Shown: positions 10,650-22,076, counted from the first letter of the stretch. The stretch is 64,000 bases of DNA from Isoetes taiwanensis (GCA_021234155.1 JAJEKV010000039.1:8567077-8631076), one strand, 5' to 3'. Numbers and translations are program-made. Notes: generated from the letters alone by a model not told the origin.

Positions 10650-11700
10650 TCAAACAACCACCATTAGAATCGAATCCAATCAAATGTGCATACCTCACCG
10701 ACAAGGTTAGCAGCTCGAAACAGACTGGGGCTTGATAGAGCCCAAACTCCGGTCATCCACGGAGAAGAGAACTGACAAAGGGGAGAAAACGAAAACCGAC
10801 AGATCTGAAATGATAAAAGAGCTACTACACACGGTTTAACTGAAGCGCAAATCCAATATGGTAAGCAGTGGGAAACAACAAGAAAGAGCAAGAAGAATGA
10901 AAGTGGTAGGACAAACTGGTAGGATAGAGAAGAAGGAGAAATTTAACTCAAGAGAATGCCGATGAATGAAATGAGAGAAGATGCAGAATAAATAGGAGCG
11001 AGGATAGGCGTCCCCATCCAAGGAATGTCGGTTCTATTGCTATCGCAATAGAACCGTGGCATTAGTGTTCAGAGGGCATTATATAGTCTATAAAAAGACA
11101 GGTTACGTATTAGATTTGTTTTTTATTACTGAAGCAACGTCGAGGAATGAGTGAAATGGAAGATTTGGCAACCAACCAACCAAGCAACCAACATTTTTTG
11201 GAAGTGGGATAATGTTATAACCTAACTAAGAGTTGGGCGTGAGATTTCAAAGGTTTCTTCTCTAATTTGGTCTTGGATTTTGCTTGCTAGATTTGCATGT
11301 GCTCGTGAATTTGAATGTTAGGTATTTCGTGACATAGTCATGCAATGGTTTGATTGCCGTATAACATTGTGGAAGTTTGGTCACAAGGGGAGATTTGGTT
11401 TCAATTGGTGTAGTTTTGGCACGTGTGAGCATGTTTTAAGAGTTGAAATTCTATTGCTTGTTAGTGGTTTCTTAGTGCTACATTTGACTCTTTTTTGTTG
11501 GTGTTCTTTTGTTGCTTACTCTTTGTTTAAGGTAGCTCTAGTTTAACATTCAGAACAGACCAAATTATTTGTCAAAGATTTTAAGTGTTATGAGACACTT
11601 GCAATATTGTGTAGGTTCCTAGGTCTATGGTGTCAGTCCATGCTGTCGGTTAGCATCTTCTTTATCTCTAAGGTCTCTGAGCTGCATCAGTTGTTCTACA
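10650..11700. other. Intergenic sequence, no gene recognised
   Basis: Only short overlapping open frames are present on both strands, without recognisable motifs. No repeats or element ends were found. Confidence 0.45.
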
Positions 11701-11754
11701 ACATTTGTAGTAAGAATAGAGAAGCAATGATCTAGTCCTAAATACAAAACTTAC

Positions 11755-12119
11755 CTGGAGCCTGCGTAGCTGCATCATGCATGTGAAATCTGGAAAGGAA
11801 TATATCCATTCTTTTCCGTCTCTCGATAAAACATCAAATATTTCTTTCAATTTCTGGACAAGCATTTATGTCTCAGAAAACTATAATAAGAAATGACACT
11901 GTAAAGTAACAGAATGATCACACTAACCTGGACTTCCTCAAGTCGAAAGTTTATGCAAAGAGCACCTAGAAAATTTGATTGAGAGATTGGGTCATGTATA
12001 AACGAACTTGTAAAGAATAATATATGGAGAGTCATTTTTATTGCAGAGAGCAGCAAGGGAAAGCAAATACTAAATAAAGACAGCCCATACCTAATACTTC
12101 TGCAAGCAAACTACGCACC
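11755..12119 (-). pseudogene. Three consecutive exons of an unidentified gene
   Basis: Three minus-strand exons join in phase through GT-AG introns: about 12,119-12,092 (VRSLLAEVL), 11,965-11,928 (GALCINFRLEEVQ) and 11,853-11,755. The last starts KLKEIFDVLSRDGKEW and ends MMQLRRLQ. Exon and intron sizes, donors (GTATGG, GTTAGT, GTAAGT) and conserved phase make this a real gene segment. I do not recognise the protein; it has a helical, HEAT-like or scaffold-like composition. Neither a start nor a downstream exon could be connected without stops, so I treat it as a partial gene or captured fragment. Confidence 0.5.
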
Positions 12120-12255
12120 TCAGATAACCAAAACCAACTTCTCATTTATTTATTAGTGATCATCTTCTATATCAACCTGCAAAATGTTTCCACTACAAGT
12201 ATCAATTCAATCTTGAGCTACTTGGGTTTTTGCATGCTTATAACATAATTAGTGC

Positions 12256-12350
12256 ATGCCCATCGCGGTGGTGGTTTAGTAGTAAGGCCTTAGGTTGGGG
12301 TGATCCTCACCAGGGTTCAAAACCCACTAGCTACCATCGGGTGGATATCT
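12256..12350 (+). mobile_element. tRNA-derived SINE head (A and B boxes)
   Basis: A box-A-like stretch TGGTTTAGTAGTAAGG at 12,271-12,286 is followed about 30 bp later by a perfect box B, GGTTCAAAACC (about 12,314-12,324). This is an internal RNA polymerase III promoter layout. The sequence does not fold as a full tRNA, so it is best read as the head of a SINE. The 3' end merges into a Gypsy fragment. Confidence 0.5.
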
Positions 12351-12361
12351 TTCCAAAAAGA

Positions 12362-13665
12362 ACATCTTTGATGATATTCTAGTTTATTCTGAAACCCTGC
12401 AAGAACATTTGGAGCATGTGAGGTAGACACTAAGTATTTTGAGAGAAGAGAAATTGTATGGCAAAATGTCTAACCTTTGCACAGTATAAACTTGTGTATT
12501 TGGGTCATATGATTTCTAAGAATAGAATTGAGCCTGATCCTGCTGTGAAAGATTGGCTAGTGCCACAATGAAGGAGATAAGAGCTTTTTAGGGACTTGTA
12601 GGTTATTATCGTAAATTTGTCCCTAAATTTTCAAAGGCTGCTGCTTCTCTTACATCCTTGTTAAAGAAAGCGTAGTTGCCAAGAAAGTTTCCAAGACTTG
12701 AAGGAGGCGTTAATTCGAGCTCCTATTTTAAGGATATTTGATATGGATCAGCCCATTCAAGTTTTTACAGATGCCTCTGAAAAGGCTATTGATGGAGCCT
12801 TATTATAGCGTGGTCGAGTTTGTGAATACACATCTCGCAAATTGTATCGAGTAAAATGATCCAGAGCGTGACTTAGAGACGTTGACAATCATTCATGCTT
12901 TGCGAGTATGGAGACATTATCTGTTCGCTCATCATTTCTCGTTGAAGACGGACGATCAAAATCTGAAATTATTTGTGAAGCAGCCACATTTGAATAATAG
13001 GTAGCACTGATGGATGCAATTGAGGGAAGAATATGATTTTGAGATAGAGTATTAGCATGGCAAAGAGAAAGTAATAGCAGATGCCTTGTCTCGTAGGTCA
13101 TTCTTAACCTCTATCAGTATGCTCCAAGATCAATGGGATGCTCATCTCATGGAAAAGGTGTGGAGAGGCTCATATTTTGGACCAATGGTTGCCAGTATTA
13201 AAGGGGGTCTACCAAGTTTCCAGAATATTCTATATCAAAGGGGGTCTTGTATTACAAACGAAAGATATGTGTTCCTAATGATTTGGAATTGCAGATGAGA
13301 CTTTTGTATGAAGCACATGATAGCCCATTAGCGGGACATCCTAGAGTACACAAGACTCGAAGAAAAATCGGGCAAAATTTCATTTGGCCAGGCAGAAGAA
13401 AATGGTTAAGGAATATGTGGCTAAATGTTTAGCATGTTAGAAGGTTAAAGCCTCACGATCTAAACCCTAGAAGAATTGCAACCATTAGAAGTTCCTTCAT
13501 CCAAGTGGAAATGTATTGGCATGGATTTTATTGTGGATCTACCTCGAACACGGGCAGGGTCCATTTATGTTGTGGTGGATAAATTGACTAAGCAAACGCA
13601 TTTTATGCCGAGAAAGACTACAGCTATGGCTGCGGATATCTCCAAGTTATTTGTCCTATTCCTGT
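12362..13665 (+). pseudogene. Ty3/Gypsy pol fragment: RT, RNase H, integrase (decayed)
   Basis: Several frames together give a Gypsy polyprotein. IFDDILVYSETLQEH carries the RT active-site DD. It is followed by KLVYLGHMIS and LVGYYRKFVPKFSKAA, then RNase H (PIQVFTDASEKAI, RVWRHYLFAHHFSLKTDD, IADALSRR). The integrase zinc region (LYEAHDSPLAGHPRVHKT) and core (WKCIGMDFIVDLPRTRAGS, VVVDKLTKQTHFMP) come last. Stops and frameshifts are frequent, and gag, protease and LTRs are missing. It is an old fragment unrelated in detail to the Gypsy element at 55-64 kb. Confidence 0.85.
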
Positions 13666-14520
13666 TCATCTTCATCATTGTACTCTTCATTATGCATTGT
13701 GCCTATGTTTGTACCATATTGCTCGATATATTGTAATTCCGCTATCCGCAATGACTTTTGATGTCGCCAATTCAGTACGCTTGGATGTGGTCTCATATTC
13801 ACTTGCCTACCCTGCATGCCAGATTAAACGAAACATATACGTGATTGATACATGCATTGAGCATTGTTCTCATGACAACATGACCCCAAAGTCTATATAC
13901 TGCTTTGAGCTCACTTCATTCTCGATTTCTTCCTAACGAAATACAAGCAAACTAAGTTAAGACGTTGATTCAAGTACATGAGAATAGTTGATTTGAGTAC
14001 ATGAGATTCGTCTATTATACGTCGTTGGAATACCCCACATGTGCGTCCGGGAGCACTAGATTTATCGACCATTCACCACATTTATCAACATGGTCGAGGA
14101 TATTCTTTCTCATTCGTTTTATTTGTCCTTTGCACATCGAGCAATTGCAATATAATTGCTCTGTCAAGTACAACTGCAAGAAAAAGGTACATTAGGATAC
14201 AAGGTTAACTAATCATTAGAAACATGTTTATGGTACATACATCGGCAGCATTCATTTCATGCACACCACCAAAGCCTCGGGGAAGACTCGGTCCACTGGG
14301 TCTAATTGGACTATTTGTGGCAATTGTTGGGGTAACATCATTGCGCAAGTCGCCATACATTCTCAAAGCTTTCTGTTTCAGTTTACGTTCATATTCCTTA
14401 TGATGTTCATCCATGTTATTTTTACTAGTAAACAATAAGTAAAAAATATTAATAAAAAAACTTTAATGCATTTTTTCATAGATTTTATCAGACGTTTATT
14501 CTTCTTAAGGTTTAGATTGA
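13666..14520. other. Probable interior of a decayed CACTA element, no clear gene
   Basis: A minus-strand open segment at 14,205-14,435 reads MDEHHKEYERKLKQKALRMY, a charged helical stretch that could be transposon-encoded, but I cannot assign it. The region lies just left of satellite-like repeats and of a CACTA-type terminus at 15,838. Confidence 0.3.
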
Positions 14521-14529
14521 TACAACGTT

Positions 14530-15145
14530 TGTGATATTTAGAAAGCATTTGATTGAGGGGTGCGTGAACCGGATACATCTAGCCCTCTCCATCGGATGGA
14601 GCCCACAAGGACCTTATTCATGCATCCCCTCAGATCTTAGGATGCATGAAGCCGATACATGTGATCCTCTCCATTCAAGATGGAGGCGACCCGTACCTTG
14701 ATCATGCTGTCCTTCACACATTTTAAAATATTTAGAAACCACTTCATTGAGGGGTGCCTGAACCCGATACATCTAGTCCTCTCCATTTGGGATGGAGTCA
14801 ACCAGTACCTTATTCACGCAACCCTTCAAATCATTTGTAATCTATGAAGATTGAAACTTCTATTCTAGGGTGCATGAACCCGATACATCTAGTCCTCTCC
14901 ATTTTGAATGGGGCCGACCAGCACCTTGATCATGCTACCCCTCACACTTTTTATAATATCTAGAACCCACTTGATTGAGGGGTGCATGAAACTGATACAT
15001 CTAGTCCTCTCCATCCGGGATGGAGCCGACCAGTACCTTGATCATGCTGCCCTTCACATTTTTTATAACATCTAGAACCAACTTTATTGATAGGTGTATG
15101 AACTCGATACATCTAGCCCTCTCCATTTGGGATGGAGGTGTTTAA
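14530..15145. repeat. Tandem array of about six 112-bp units
   Basis: The core GATACATCTAG(T/C)CCTCTCCAT recurs at about 14,572, 14,654, 14,766, 14,882, 14,994 and 15,106. Spacing is mostly 112-116 bp, with one shortened interval. Each unit carries the small palindrome CTCCATTTGGGATGGAG and a CCTT-ATCATGC segment. Divergence among units is moderate. It may be an internal repeat of the adjacent CACTA element or a young satellite seed. Confidence 0.85.
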
Positions 15146-15289
15146 CTCCAAAACAACAAAGATTAATAAAATAGCAAAGATCCTATCTTATGAAGATAGA
15201 AAAAACCCATCGGCGCCAAAAACTCCCAAGGAAATGGGACACAACAACAATGGAATGGAAAAATAGATCGACCGCGTTTCCGCCATAAT

Positions 15290-15838
15290 AGTACGTCGTT
15301 GAACGATGTCTGAATGTCGTTCAACGACATTTAGTCGACATGGCTTGACACGCCAGCGCGCCAGCCTGGCATGCTGGTATGCCACGGCATCACCCAGGGC
15401 ATGTCAGATTCCATGGACGTCGTTAAACAACGTCCCGTACATGTGGCATGACATGCAGACCTGCCAGCCTGGCATGCCGGTACGCCACGGCAGCACCCAG
15501 GGCACGTCAGATGCCATGGACATCGTTAAATGACGTCCCGTACATGTGGCATGACACGCACGCCTGCCAGCCTGGCATGCTGGTACGCCATGGCAGCACC
15601 TAGGGCATGTCAGATGCTATGGATGTCGTTAAACGACGTTTTGTGCATGTGGCATGATACGCAGGCCTGCCAACTTGGCAACATCAGCAGACCACGCAAG
15701 CAGTTATGACACATCATAGCTTCTAATCGTCGTTCAACGACGTCGACGTCATCGAAAGATGCCTTCGTCATTCAAAGACGACCCAACATCGTTGAACGAT
15801 GTCCAGACGTCGTTTAAGGTCGACAGTCCCTTGTAGTG
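15290..15838. mobile_element. CACTA-type transposon terminus with palindromic subterminal repeats
   Basis: The segment ends in CTTGTAGTG at 15,830-15,838, so the opposite strand starts CACTACAAGGGACTGTCGAC, a typical CACTA terminus. Inward lie many copies of a GTCGTTGAACGAC-like palindrome (about 15,296, 15,313, 15,418, 15,521, 15,624, 15,728 and 15,787), as expected of subterminal transposase-binding repeats. Three to four roughly 104-bp tandem units containing GCCAGCCTGGCATGCTGGTA are interleaved. The matching left terminus was not found, so the element is truncated or its other end is too diverged. Confidence 0.6.
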
Positions 15839-15934
15839 AGTCTTCTTATGTCTTGTATTTTACATACGACTAATAGGATGAGTATGAGTTCCAGATACAT
15901 GTTTTGCTTGGCAACCCAAGAGAGCAATTTCACA

Positions 15935-16308
15935 TCGTTTGAAGCTATAGAGATGGTATTGGGGTGATGGTGGCACCATTTTCTTTGTTTTTGTAAATGA
16001 GAATATTAAAGTTGCTATCAAGAGTAAAGGAGAACATTGAAATTGCATGAATGATGTGAAACCCTTCAGTTTGGTGTCTCTTTCTTGCAGGTTTTGGGGT
16101 ATCAGCTAGTTCAACCAATAGTGTGGACTCTGAGGTAAGTTGCACCCAGTGGTTTAATCCAGGTTCGATTTTTGGAGGGCGGTTGGTGTGAATGTGGCAA
16201 GCTGGGAAGACAAGGCAGTCTTATCTTTATTTGAATTGAATCTTATATTGTCTTTGTGCAACATTATATCTTTTAGTACCTCAATGAAAATTTATAAAGT
16301 CCTTATTG
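15935..16308 (+). repeat. Duplicated block P, copy 1
   Basis: Nearly identical in direct orientation to 22,555-22,930. It contains an acceptor-like TTCTTGCAG followed by a 44-nt exon-like piece and a GTAAGTT donor at 16,135. A box-B-like CCAGGTTCGATTTTTGG lies at about 16,160. It may be intronic sequence of the duplicated thioredoxin locus with an embedded SINE-like piece. Confidence 0.7.
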
Positions 16309-17826
16309 AAAAAGCTTCAATTTAGGCATAATGTACATCTAGAACAGTTTAACAAAGCAGTTGTCCACCAAAGTCCAATGAAGTAGTTGCTATCAAGATG
16401 GTAAATTGAGCAACATTTAATCAAAATTGTGCATATTTGTAGAGAATCGTATTTGTACACCAATGGGGACTCAACCATAGTGGACCATTTAATTTAGGTT
16501 TTCATAGTATATCTATATGTTTGGTATTTTAAATTTAGGTCTGTCAAGCTAGTGGTCAGGATACTAGAGTTTTGAGCATACTTTAGAATATCCCCTCGGC
16601 CAACTGTCGAGATTAACCCATAAAGCATGTCCTCCCGAGGATCTGAACTAGAGATCATAAAAGTCTTAATCAAATGAACCAACTAGGAAATCAGAGAAAT
16701 TTGGGGGTCTCAAATGATTTATATAACAAAATCTAAAATACATCAAGTCATACATGTAACCATAAAGGATTTCCTTTGATAGAAATGTCACATGACATGC
16801 CATAGAGGCGGCATCCGTTTAACTTGTAACTCATGGAAAAAGGTAAGGCTATCGGTCTGGTCGAGCCTGATAACCAAAATGTGGGACCGAGGTTGTACGT
16901 CTGAGGCCAGATATTTGGCACGTAAGGCCGAGGCCTTACAGAAGTCTTGGGTTGTGGTTGCCTTGGTGCCCCTAGCTGGTCCTCTTGGGCTTATATAGAT
17001 GGAATAGTACTAATAATTAGCTATCAATACTCCCCTAATTATCAGTCCTCCTCCAATAGTGATAACCAAAACAAAAAGGACTCTCACTTAACACAAGAGA
17101 GTCTGATAAGAACAGTTGTTGGAGACACATTAACGATGAGAAGCTATTCAATTGGTGAGCTCTCAATATTATATTTCCAATGCAGCGTACACTTTTCAAT
17201 AAGTGACCAAAGCAAATAGTGAGTCGTGGGGACGCTTCAATAAAACAAACAATAACAACAATACGACATGCCTGCTAGATAACACCATATCTTCACGCCC
17301 ATGTACCCTTGACGTAGTGATGTAGCACAATCCCAACGGCTGGTGATTCCATCCCGCAGTATCTCCAATGGCCATAATTCTACCAGGACACTGAATTAAG
17401 GGTAAATTTGATTTCACGCCTATTTTTTAGGGACCAAACACACCGTCTTTGGAATTGTTAGGAATGAAATGGGACAAGAGAAGTATCGAAATGGTCCTCT
17501 TGTACAAAAGGAATATAAGTTATGACTACAGATCACGCAGAGGACTTCCCAAAAATCAAGAAAGGCAATGTGTGAGGTGCCAATACGCGGAGAGGTGCCA
17601 ATACGAGAGAGCGAGATGTAGCATTGAACAACATTAATTATTTTTAATTCTATTTTATTCTCAATTCAAATGGAGGGGTATTTTATTCTCAATTCAAACA
17701 TAGGGGATCCACATGTCCACGCGCAAACGAAAATGGTGGCATAGAGGAAGCCACTTGGGAGGAGCCCATTGGAAGGAAATGTATATGCCATTTTGTGAAG
17801 GATAATTTTGACAGATGTCTGGCAAC
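16309..17826 (+). repeat. Duplicated block Q/R, copy 1 (thioredoxin 5' flank)
   Basis: 16,309-17,533 matches 24,691-23,424 in inverted orientation. 17,078-17,826 matches about 25,755-26,525 in direct orientation. The direct match continues at 18,990-19,184 and 22,063-22,540, up to and including exon 1 of the intact thioredoxin gene. This copy is therefore a duplicate of that gene's 5' flank. No complete gene lies within it. The copies differ by small indels, for example about 18 bp missing near 17,322. Confidence 0.8.
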
Positions 17827-18989
17827 AACATGCAATACATCTTCAGAAACCATAAATTCTGAATAAATAGCAAGATAGAAAGAAGACTAAACAACTTAGG
17901 AACATCCAAATTATAATACAAGAAATAAGAACTACTCAATTCTTAAATTACCTTTTCCAATCCATTGATTCAAGCTTAATCCCTAGAGCAGAAACATTGG
18001 CGACATGTATCTTGGTCTGCTTGAGTTAGCACCTTGCAAATAGTGCCCACTGCTTATGTTTTACACAATCTAAAATATGAGAGTAAATTTCTGTGATTAA
18101 TAGACCAAGTACAGATATAATTATTGAACAGATCATCTAACCCAGCAGTTTCATACATGGCAATAGTCTGTCTATATCTGTAAACAGTGTAGGCGCATGA
18201 ACAAAAGGCAGTGAGACTATGATCAAGCATGAAACTCTGACACAGTGATTACCTTTCTAGTCAGAACCACACCACAGATCCATATATTTAGCTTTGCATA
18301 TAGTTGGCTGCCAAGAATTTGTAGGCCAACTGAAAACAGCCATAAGATGGAATTAGATGTAATACAGAAGTGCAAGACTGGCCTCAAACCTATTCCTGCA
18401 AAAATTGTAGCCAAGCGTAAATTATTGATTCACTTACCTTACCAGTGCATTGACATAGAATCCCTGACAAAGACGTCTGGAACAAGAATTCTAGTAACAC
18501 AAAATATGGGAAAGAATTCAAAAGCAGACCTGGGCGTTTGAATGAAACAGCATAAGACAGAAAAATGGCCGAAATATTACCTGCTTAGACTGTTTTACTG
18601 AGAACTAAGATGTGCTGGTGATGTTTTAGCTGAGAACTAAGATCGGCTGGTATCTTTACTGCCAAACAAGCATCCAAACATATTTTACATTACACTCCCA
18701 GCCTATAAACGAAAAAATATGTGGAAGAAACCTTACCTGGAGCTCGATTTGGCTATGGCCTGCGTTGCATTCATTGAAATCAAGCGTGGAAAAACTCAGG
18801 AAAGAATTTGGCTGCCCAAATCTGGTCGAAAATGGTCTGTTCTGGCTATTCTGCGCCTACTCGATGCAACAGATAAAAAGGTTTTTTAGGTTTTTTAGAC
18901 CCGTCCGACTTTGGGTCGGATTAGGCCGACTCTGACCTAGGTCGGAAATGCTCGGATTTTGGGGCCGACCTAGGTCGGTCCCAACTATG
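17827..18989. mobile_element. 1,163-bp insertion carrying gene fragments with introns
   Basis: Comparison with the uninterrupted copy at 26,515-26,530 places this segment exactly between GGCAAC (17,821-17,826) and GGCAAC (18,990-18,995), a 6-bp direct repeat that may be the target duplication. Its right end is built of nested palindromes such as CCGACCTAGGTCGG (about 18,966-18,979). The interior holds minus-strand exon-like pieces with GT-AG borders. No transposase and no long terminal inverted repeat are visible. It looks like a non-autonomous, gene-capturing DNA transposon of unclear superfamily. Confidence 0.6.
17951..18800 (-). pseudogene. Captured exons of an unidentified gene
   Basis: On the minus strand a candidate first exon starts MNATQAIAKSSSR near 18,795 and ends at a GTAAGG donor. 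Further exon-like pieces lie near 18,490-18,433 and 18,395-18,253. The last, about 18,040-17,951, encodes LKQTKIHVANVSALGIKLES before a GTAATT donor. Splice sites flank most pieces, so the capture was at DNA level with introns retained. Frames do not join cleanly and I do not recognise the protein. Confidence 0.4.
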
Positions 18990-19184
18990 GGCAACTGCAA
19001 CAATAGAGTATGCAGGGAATATGCATTCTCCACCTGTAGATCATTTGAGGAAAAAATTTATGGTGTCTTTGTGAAACATTCTCCACCTGTAGATCATTTG
19101 AATTGAAAATTCTGTGATGTGTTTTTGTAAGATGGTACGTGCCACCGGAAGGCGGGATAGAGGGATCCAATATCGGCCCTTTAT
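18990..19184 (+). repeat. Duplicated block R, left part
   Basis: Matches about 26,525-26,725 next to the intact thioredoxin gene, including CTCCACCTGTAGATCATTTG and the TATCGGCCCTTTAT site used by the LINE. It is non-coding 5' flank. Confidence 0.75.
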
Positions 19185-19455
19185 TTATTTTTATTTTTTT
19201 TGAAGGCAAGGTGGGTTTTATATTCATAATTATAAGAGATACATCAAAATATAATAGGACTCCAAAGGAGACCTATTAATATCAAAAAGAAAATCCTCCA
19301 TATCAGTAGAGGGACAGTCTAAGTTTGAAGTAGATAGTTTATGAGCAAGGAAAGACTGCCAGATCCTAGTTTGCTGATACAGCATCAAGTTCTGATCCAA
19401 TAACAGTTCAAAAACTTTGCTATTCCTAGAATAGCTGAATACTAGATATTAGAGC

Positions 19456-19839
19456 TTAGTTGTTGGCTTCGATAAGGTCCTGTAAGGTCAGATCCGCTAC
19501 TTTGGAATTACCAAAGATCATGAGCATCTCATCCAGCTCCTCATTAGTGAATGAGGTGAAGTCCATGAACATAAGTACTCGAGCTTCCCTCCTTTGCTGC
19601 CAATGATGAAATAAGGACTCAAACATTGACTTGAGATTGTTGTGGGTCCAAACAGCCTGGTTTTTCAGCAGCTTCTTGATTGCCCTGGCATGAGTAACTT
19701 CTTGCTTGAGCAGAATCATGTTTTCAGCCACCGTATGTCTTGTCAATTCTTCAATTACCACCAGGTGATCCGAGCCTCTCGGCGGAGCTCCCATTTTCAG
19801 CATCCTCTTCTGATGATCTGTGGAGAAGACCATTAACAT
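19456..19839 (-). other. Open frame in the LINE 3' region
   Basis: A 127-codon frame overlaps the end of the RT frame in another phase. It encodes a charged helical stretch with ELTRHTVAENMILLKQEV and SFTNEELDEMLMIFG. It may be the true C-terminus of the LINE protein, reached through a frameshift, or a chance frame. Confidence 0.35.
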
Positions 19840-20029
19840 CAGTTAGAACCAAAATAAAGAAGTGGTATAGACCATGGAATTTTCCTATCCGGTCCCAGTC
19901 TTTGTCATATTTGGCTCCTCTAAGTGTTTTATGAGCAGTGGCTGTGTCTTGCAGCAGATTCAAGAACTGAACTTTGATCCACTGCAGATTGATAGGTTTG
20001 TTTTCTATGGCTACCAAATTCCTGTGCTT

Positions 20030-22062
20030 CTAAATGATCCAGCAGGTTAAAATCCTGCTAGTATTTACTACCCTGGAGCTATTATTTAGGAATTCAAGAA
20101 GGTTTGCAGGTGCTCCAAGGTTAAGCTGTGAGGTCCAAGTCCAGATTTCTGCAACTTTGGAGCATAAGAAAACATGGTTTGAGTCTTCTATGTGGCCACA
20201 TCCAAGGGGACACAGATTGGATATGTTGCTATCATATTTAGATATGGGAAGGTTGGTCTGTAGACTTTGATGCAACAGGAGCCATCTAAAGGTATTAATC
20301 TTTGGTGCTCCATAATTTTTCCAGCCTTTGGCACACACTGCAGCTAGAGTATCTTCATCACAAGGCCATAAGATGCATGCCCTTGACTGTGTGCATCCCA
20401 GAAGTGCATTGTAAATCTCCCTGACTGAATAGTGTTCTTTATTGTTGAGAGTCCAGGTATTGGAGGTAGCTGCCAGGTCTTCATGGTTGTTTACCATTCC
20501 AATAATCTTTGTGAAAATCACTTTGTCTAAAGCTGAGCCCTTTGTATTCTGTTGTAATTCCTCCCAGGTAATCCACCTGCTATCATCATCACATCTCATA
20601 TCCCCAAAACTATGGTATCCTGCCATAAACCACTGCATATATTTTTGTGGATGTTGGAGAGCCAGACATCCAATTCCTTGTGGGGCTAAGTCAGGGTGCC
20701 AAAACATTTTGATGTCTCTACATCTGGCATCCACTGTAGGCGGCCTATAGCAGAGAGATGCCAAGTTCCAGGCTTGTAACATTCTCCTAATAGTAGATGA
20801 GGTATTGGAGCAAGGTTCAAGTTGAAAAAAGGCAGAATCAGGGAGGTTATGTTTAAGGGTCTTGCTGCCAATGGGATGGGATTCCTCCACCCAATATCTA
20901 ATTAGCTTCAAGGCTGGAGAGGGGGAGGTTGCATATATGGCTCTATATATGACTTTTGCAGCCAGGGCTTGAGCCTGGAGAAAAAGATCCTTACACCCAA
21001 GGCCACCTAATTTCCTTGGCTTAATGAGGTCAGCCCAAGCCACTTTATGTTTCCCCTGCCATATAAACTTTCTGATTGCAACTTCTATTTGCTTATAAGA
21101 GCACTTATCTGCCACAATAGCTGAAGAGAAGTAAACATGTGTGCTGGCAATCACAGAGTTTGCTATCTCAATTCTTCCAGCCAGAGAGAGGGAAGAGGGG
21201 TATTGCAGCAGCTTCCTTTTGATCCTTGTGACAATAGGTTCCCACAGACCATGAATGGTACTATTGAGTGCTAGGGGTATGCCCAAGATTTTCGTGGCAG
21301 CATCTCTTTTAAGGACTTGGATGTCCAACAATTTGTTTACCTGTGCATCCAGCAGAATTGCGCATTTATCTTTATTGAGCCAGACCCCAGAAGCCTGCCC
21401 AAATTTGTCCATGGCATCAAGGAAATGCTTAAGACTCTGGTCTCCATCTTTGAGAAAGACAAAGGTGTCATCCGCATATTGCATAATGACAAAACTGCCC
21501 TGATCCTTTGGCAAGTTGAGGCAATTAATCATTTTCTGAGCATGCAGGTGGAGAGCAAGTCTGGTAACAATCTCTGCCACTATCAGAAAAAGATAAGGTG
21601 CAAGGGGGCAGCCTTGTCTAACCCCCCTTTTACATTGAAATAATTTGGTGGGAGTTCCATTTATAAGAAGTGCTGATACAGTTGTAGCATTGAAACTCCA
21701 AACCTTCTTATATATCTTCTCAGAGAAGCCTAAATGAGTCATAGCCATTTGGAGAAATTGCCAACTAATTGTATCATAGGCACGTTTGAAGTCTAGTTTC
21801 AGCAACATGCATCCTTGATTTGAAAGCTTATTCCAATGTAAACCTTCAGAGGCCCCAAGATAATTGTCCAAAATACTCCTGGTGGGGAGGAAAGCAGATT
21901 GGCATGGATTTATTACCCTTTGCAAATGGGGACAGAGTCTATTGGCCAAGATTTTATAAGTAGTATTTGTGAGTGAGATTGGTCTCCAATCACCTAAAGC
22001 TTCTGGATTTTCCACTTTAGGAATCAGGGCAATATGCCCAGCATTGATGGCAGGGGCCAGTT
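20030..22062 (-). pseudogene. LINE ORF2: reverse transcriptase and zf-RVT region
   Basis: A single frame of more than 660 codons runs from the truncation point. It contains DWRPISLTNTTYKILANRL, KLDFKRAYDTISW, GVRQGCPLAPYLF and the catalytic MQYADDTFVF. The C-terminal Cys/His segment is CPLGCGHIEDSNHVFLC. The endonuclease is missing through 5' truncation. A TAG at about 20,032-20,030 interrupts the frame, which then continues open in phase to 19,751 (LVAIENKPINLQWIKV and on). The encoded enzyme would carry out target-primed reverse transcription. The long uninterrupted frame shows the source element was coding-competent recently. Confidence 0.9.
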
Positions 22063-22076
22063 TATCGGCCCTTTAT

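Larger units (their letters stand above)
19185..22062 (-). mobile_element. 5'-truncated L1-type LINE with 14-bp target duplication
   Basis: The element is bounded by TATCGGCCCTTTAT at 19,171-19,184 and 22,063-22,076, and the uninterrupted site is present once at 26,709-26,723. The left end (3' end of the element) is a T-rich tail followed by GAAGGCAAGG. The right end lies inside the RT domain, so the copy is 5' truncated at 2,878 bp. The clean target duplication and long open frame indicate a comparatively recent insertion, later than the duplication of the thioredoxin flank or at least confined to this copy. Confidence 0.9.

Noticed and set aside
12191-12205. CACTACAAGTATC as the left end of the CACTA element ending at 15,838
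   Set aside because: Only about 9 bp match the right end, the preceding trinucleotide does not match the right flank (AGT), and a Gypsy relic lies in between.
14051-14070. CACTAGATTTATCGACC as an alternative CACTA terminus
   Set aside because: Sequence after CACTA does not match the right terminus, and no 3-bp target duplication could be shown.
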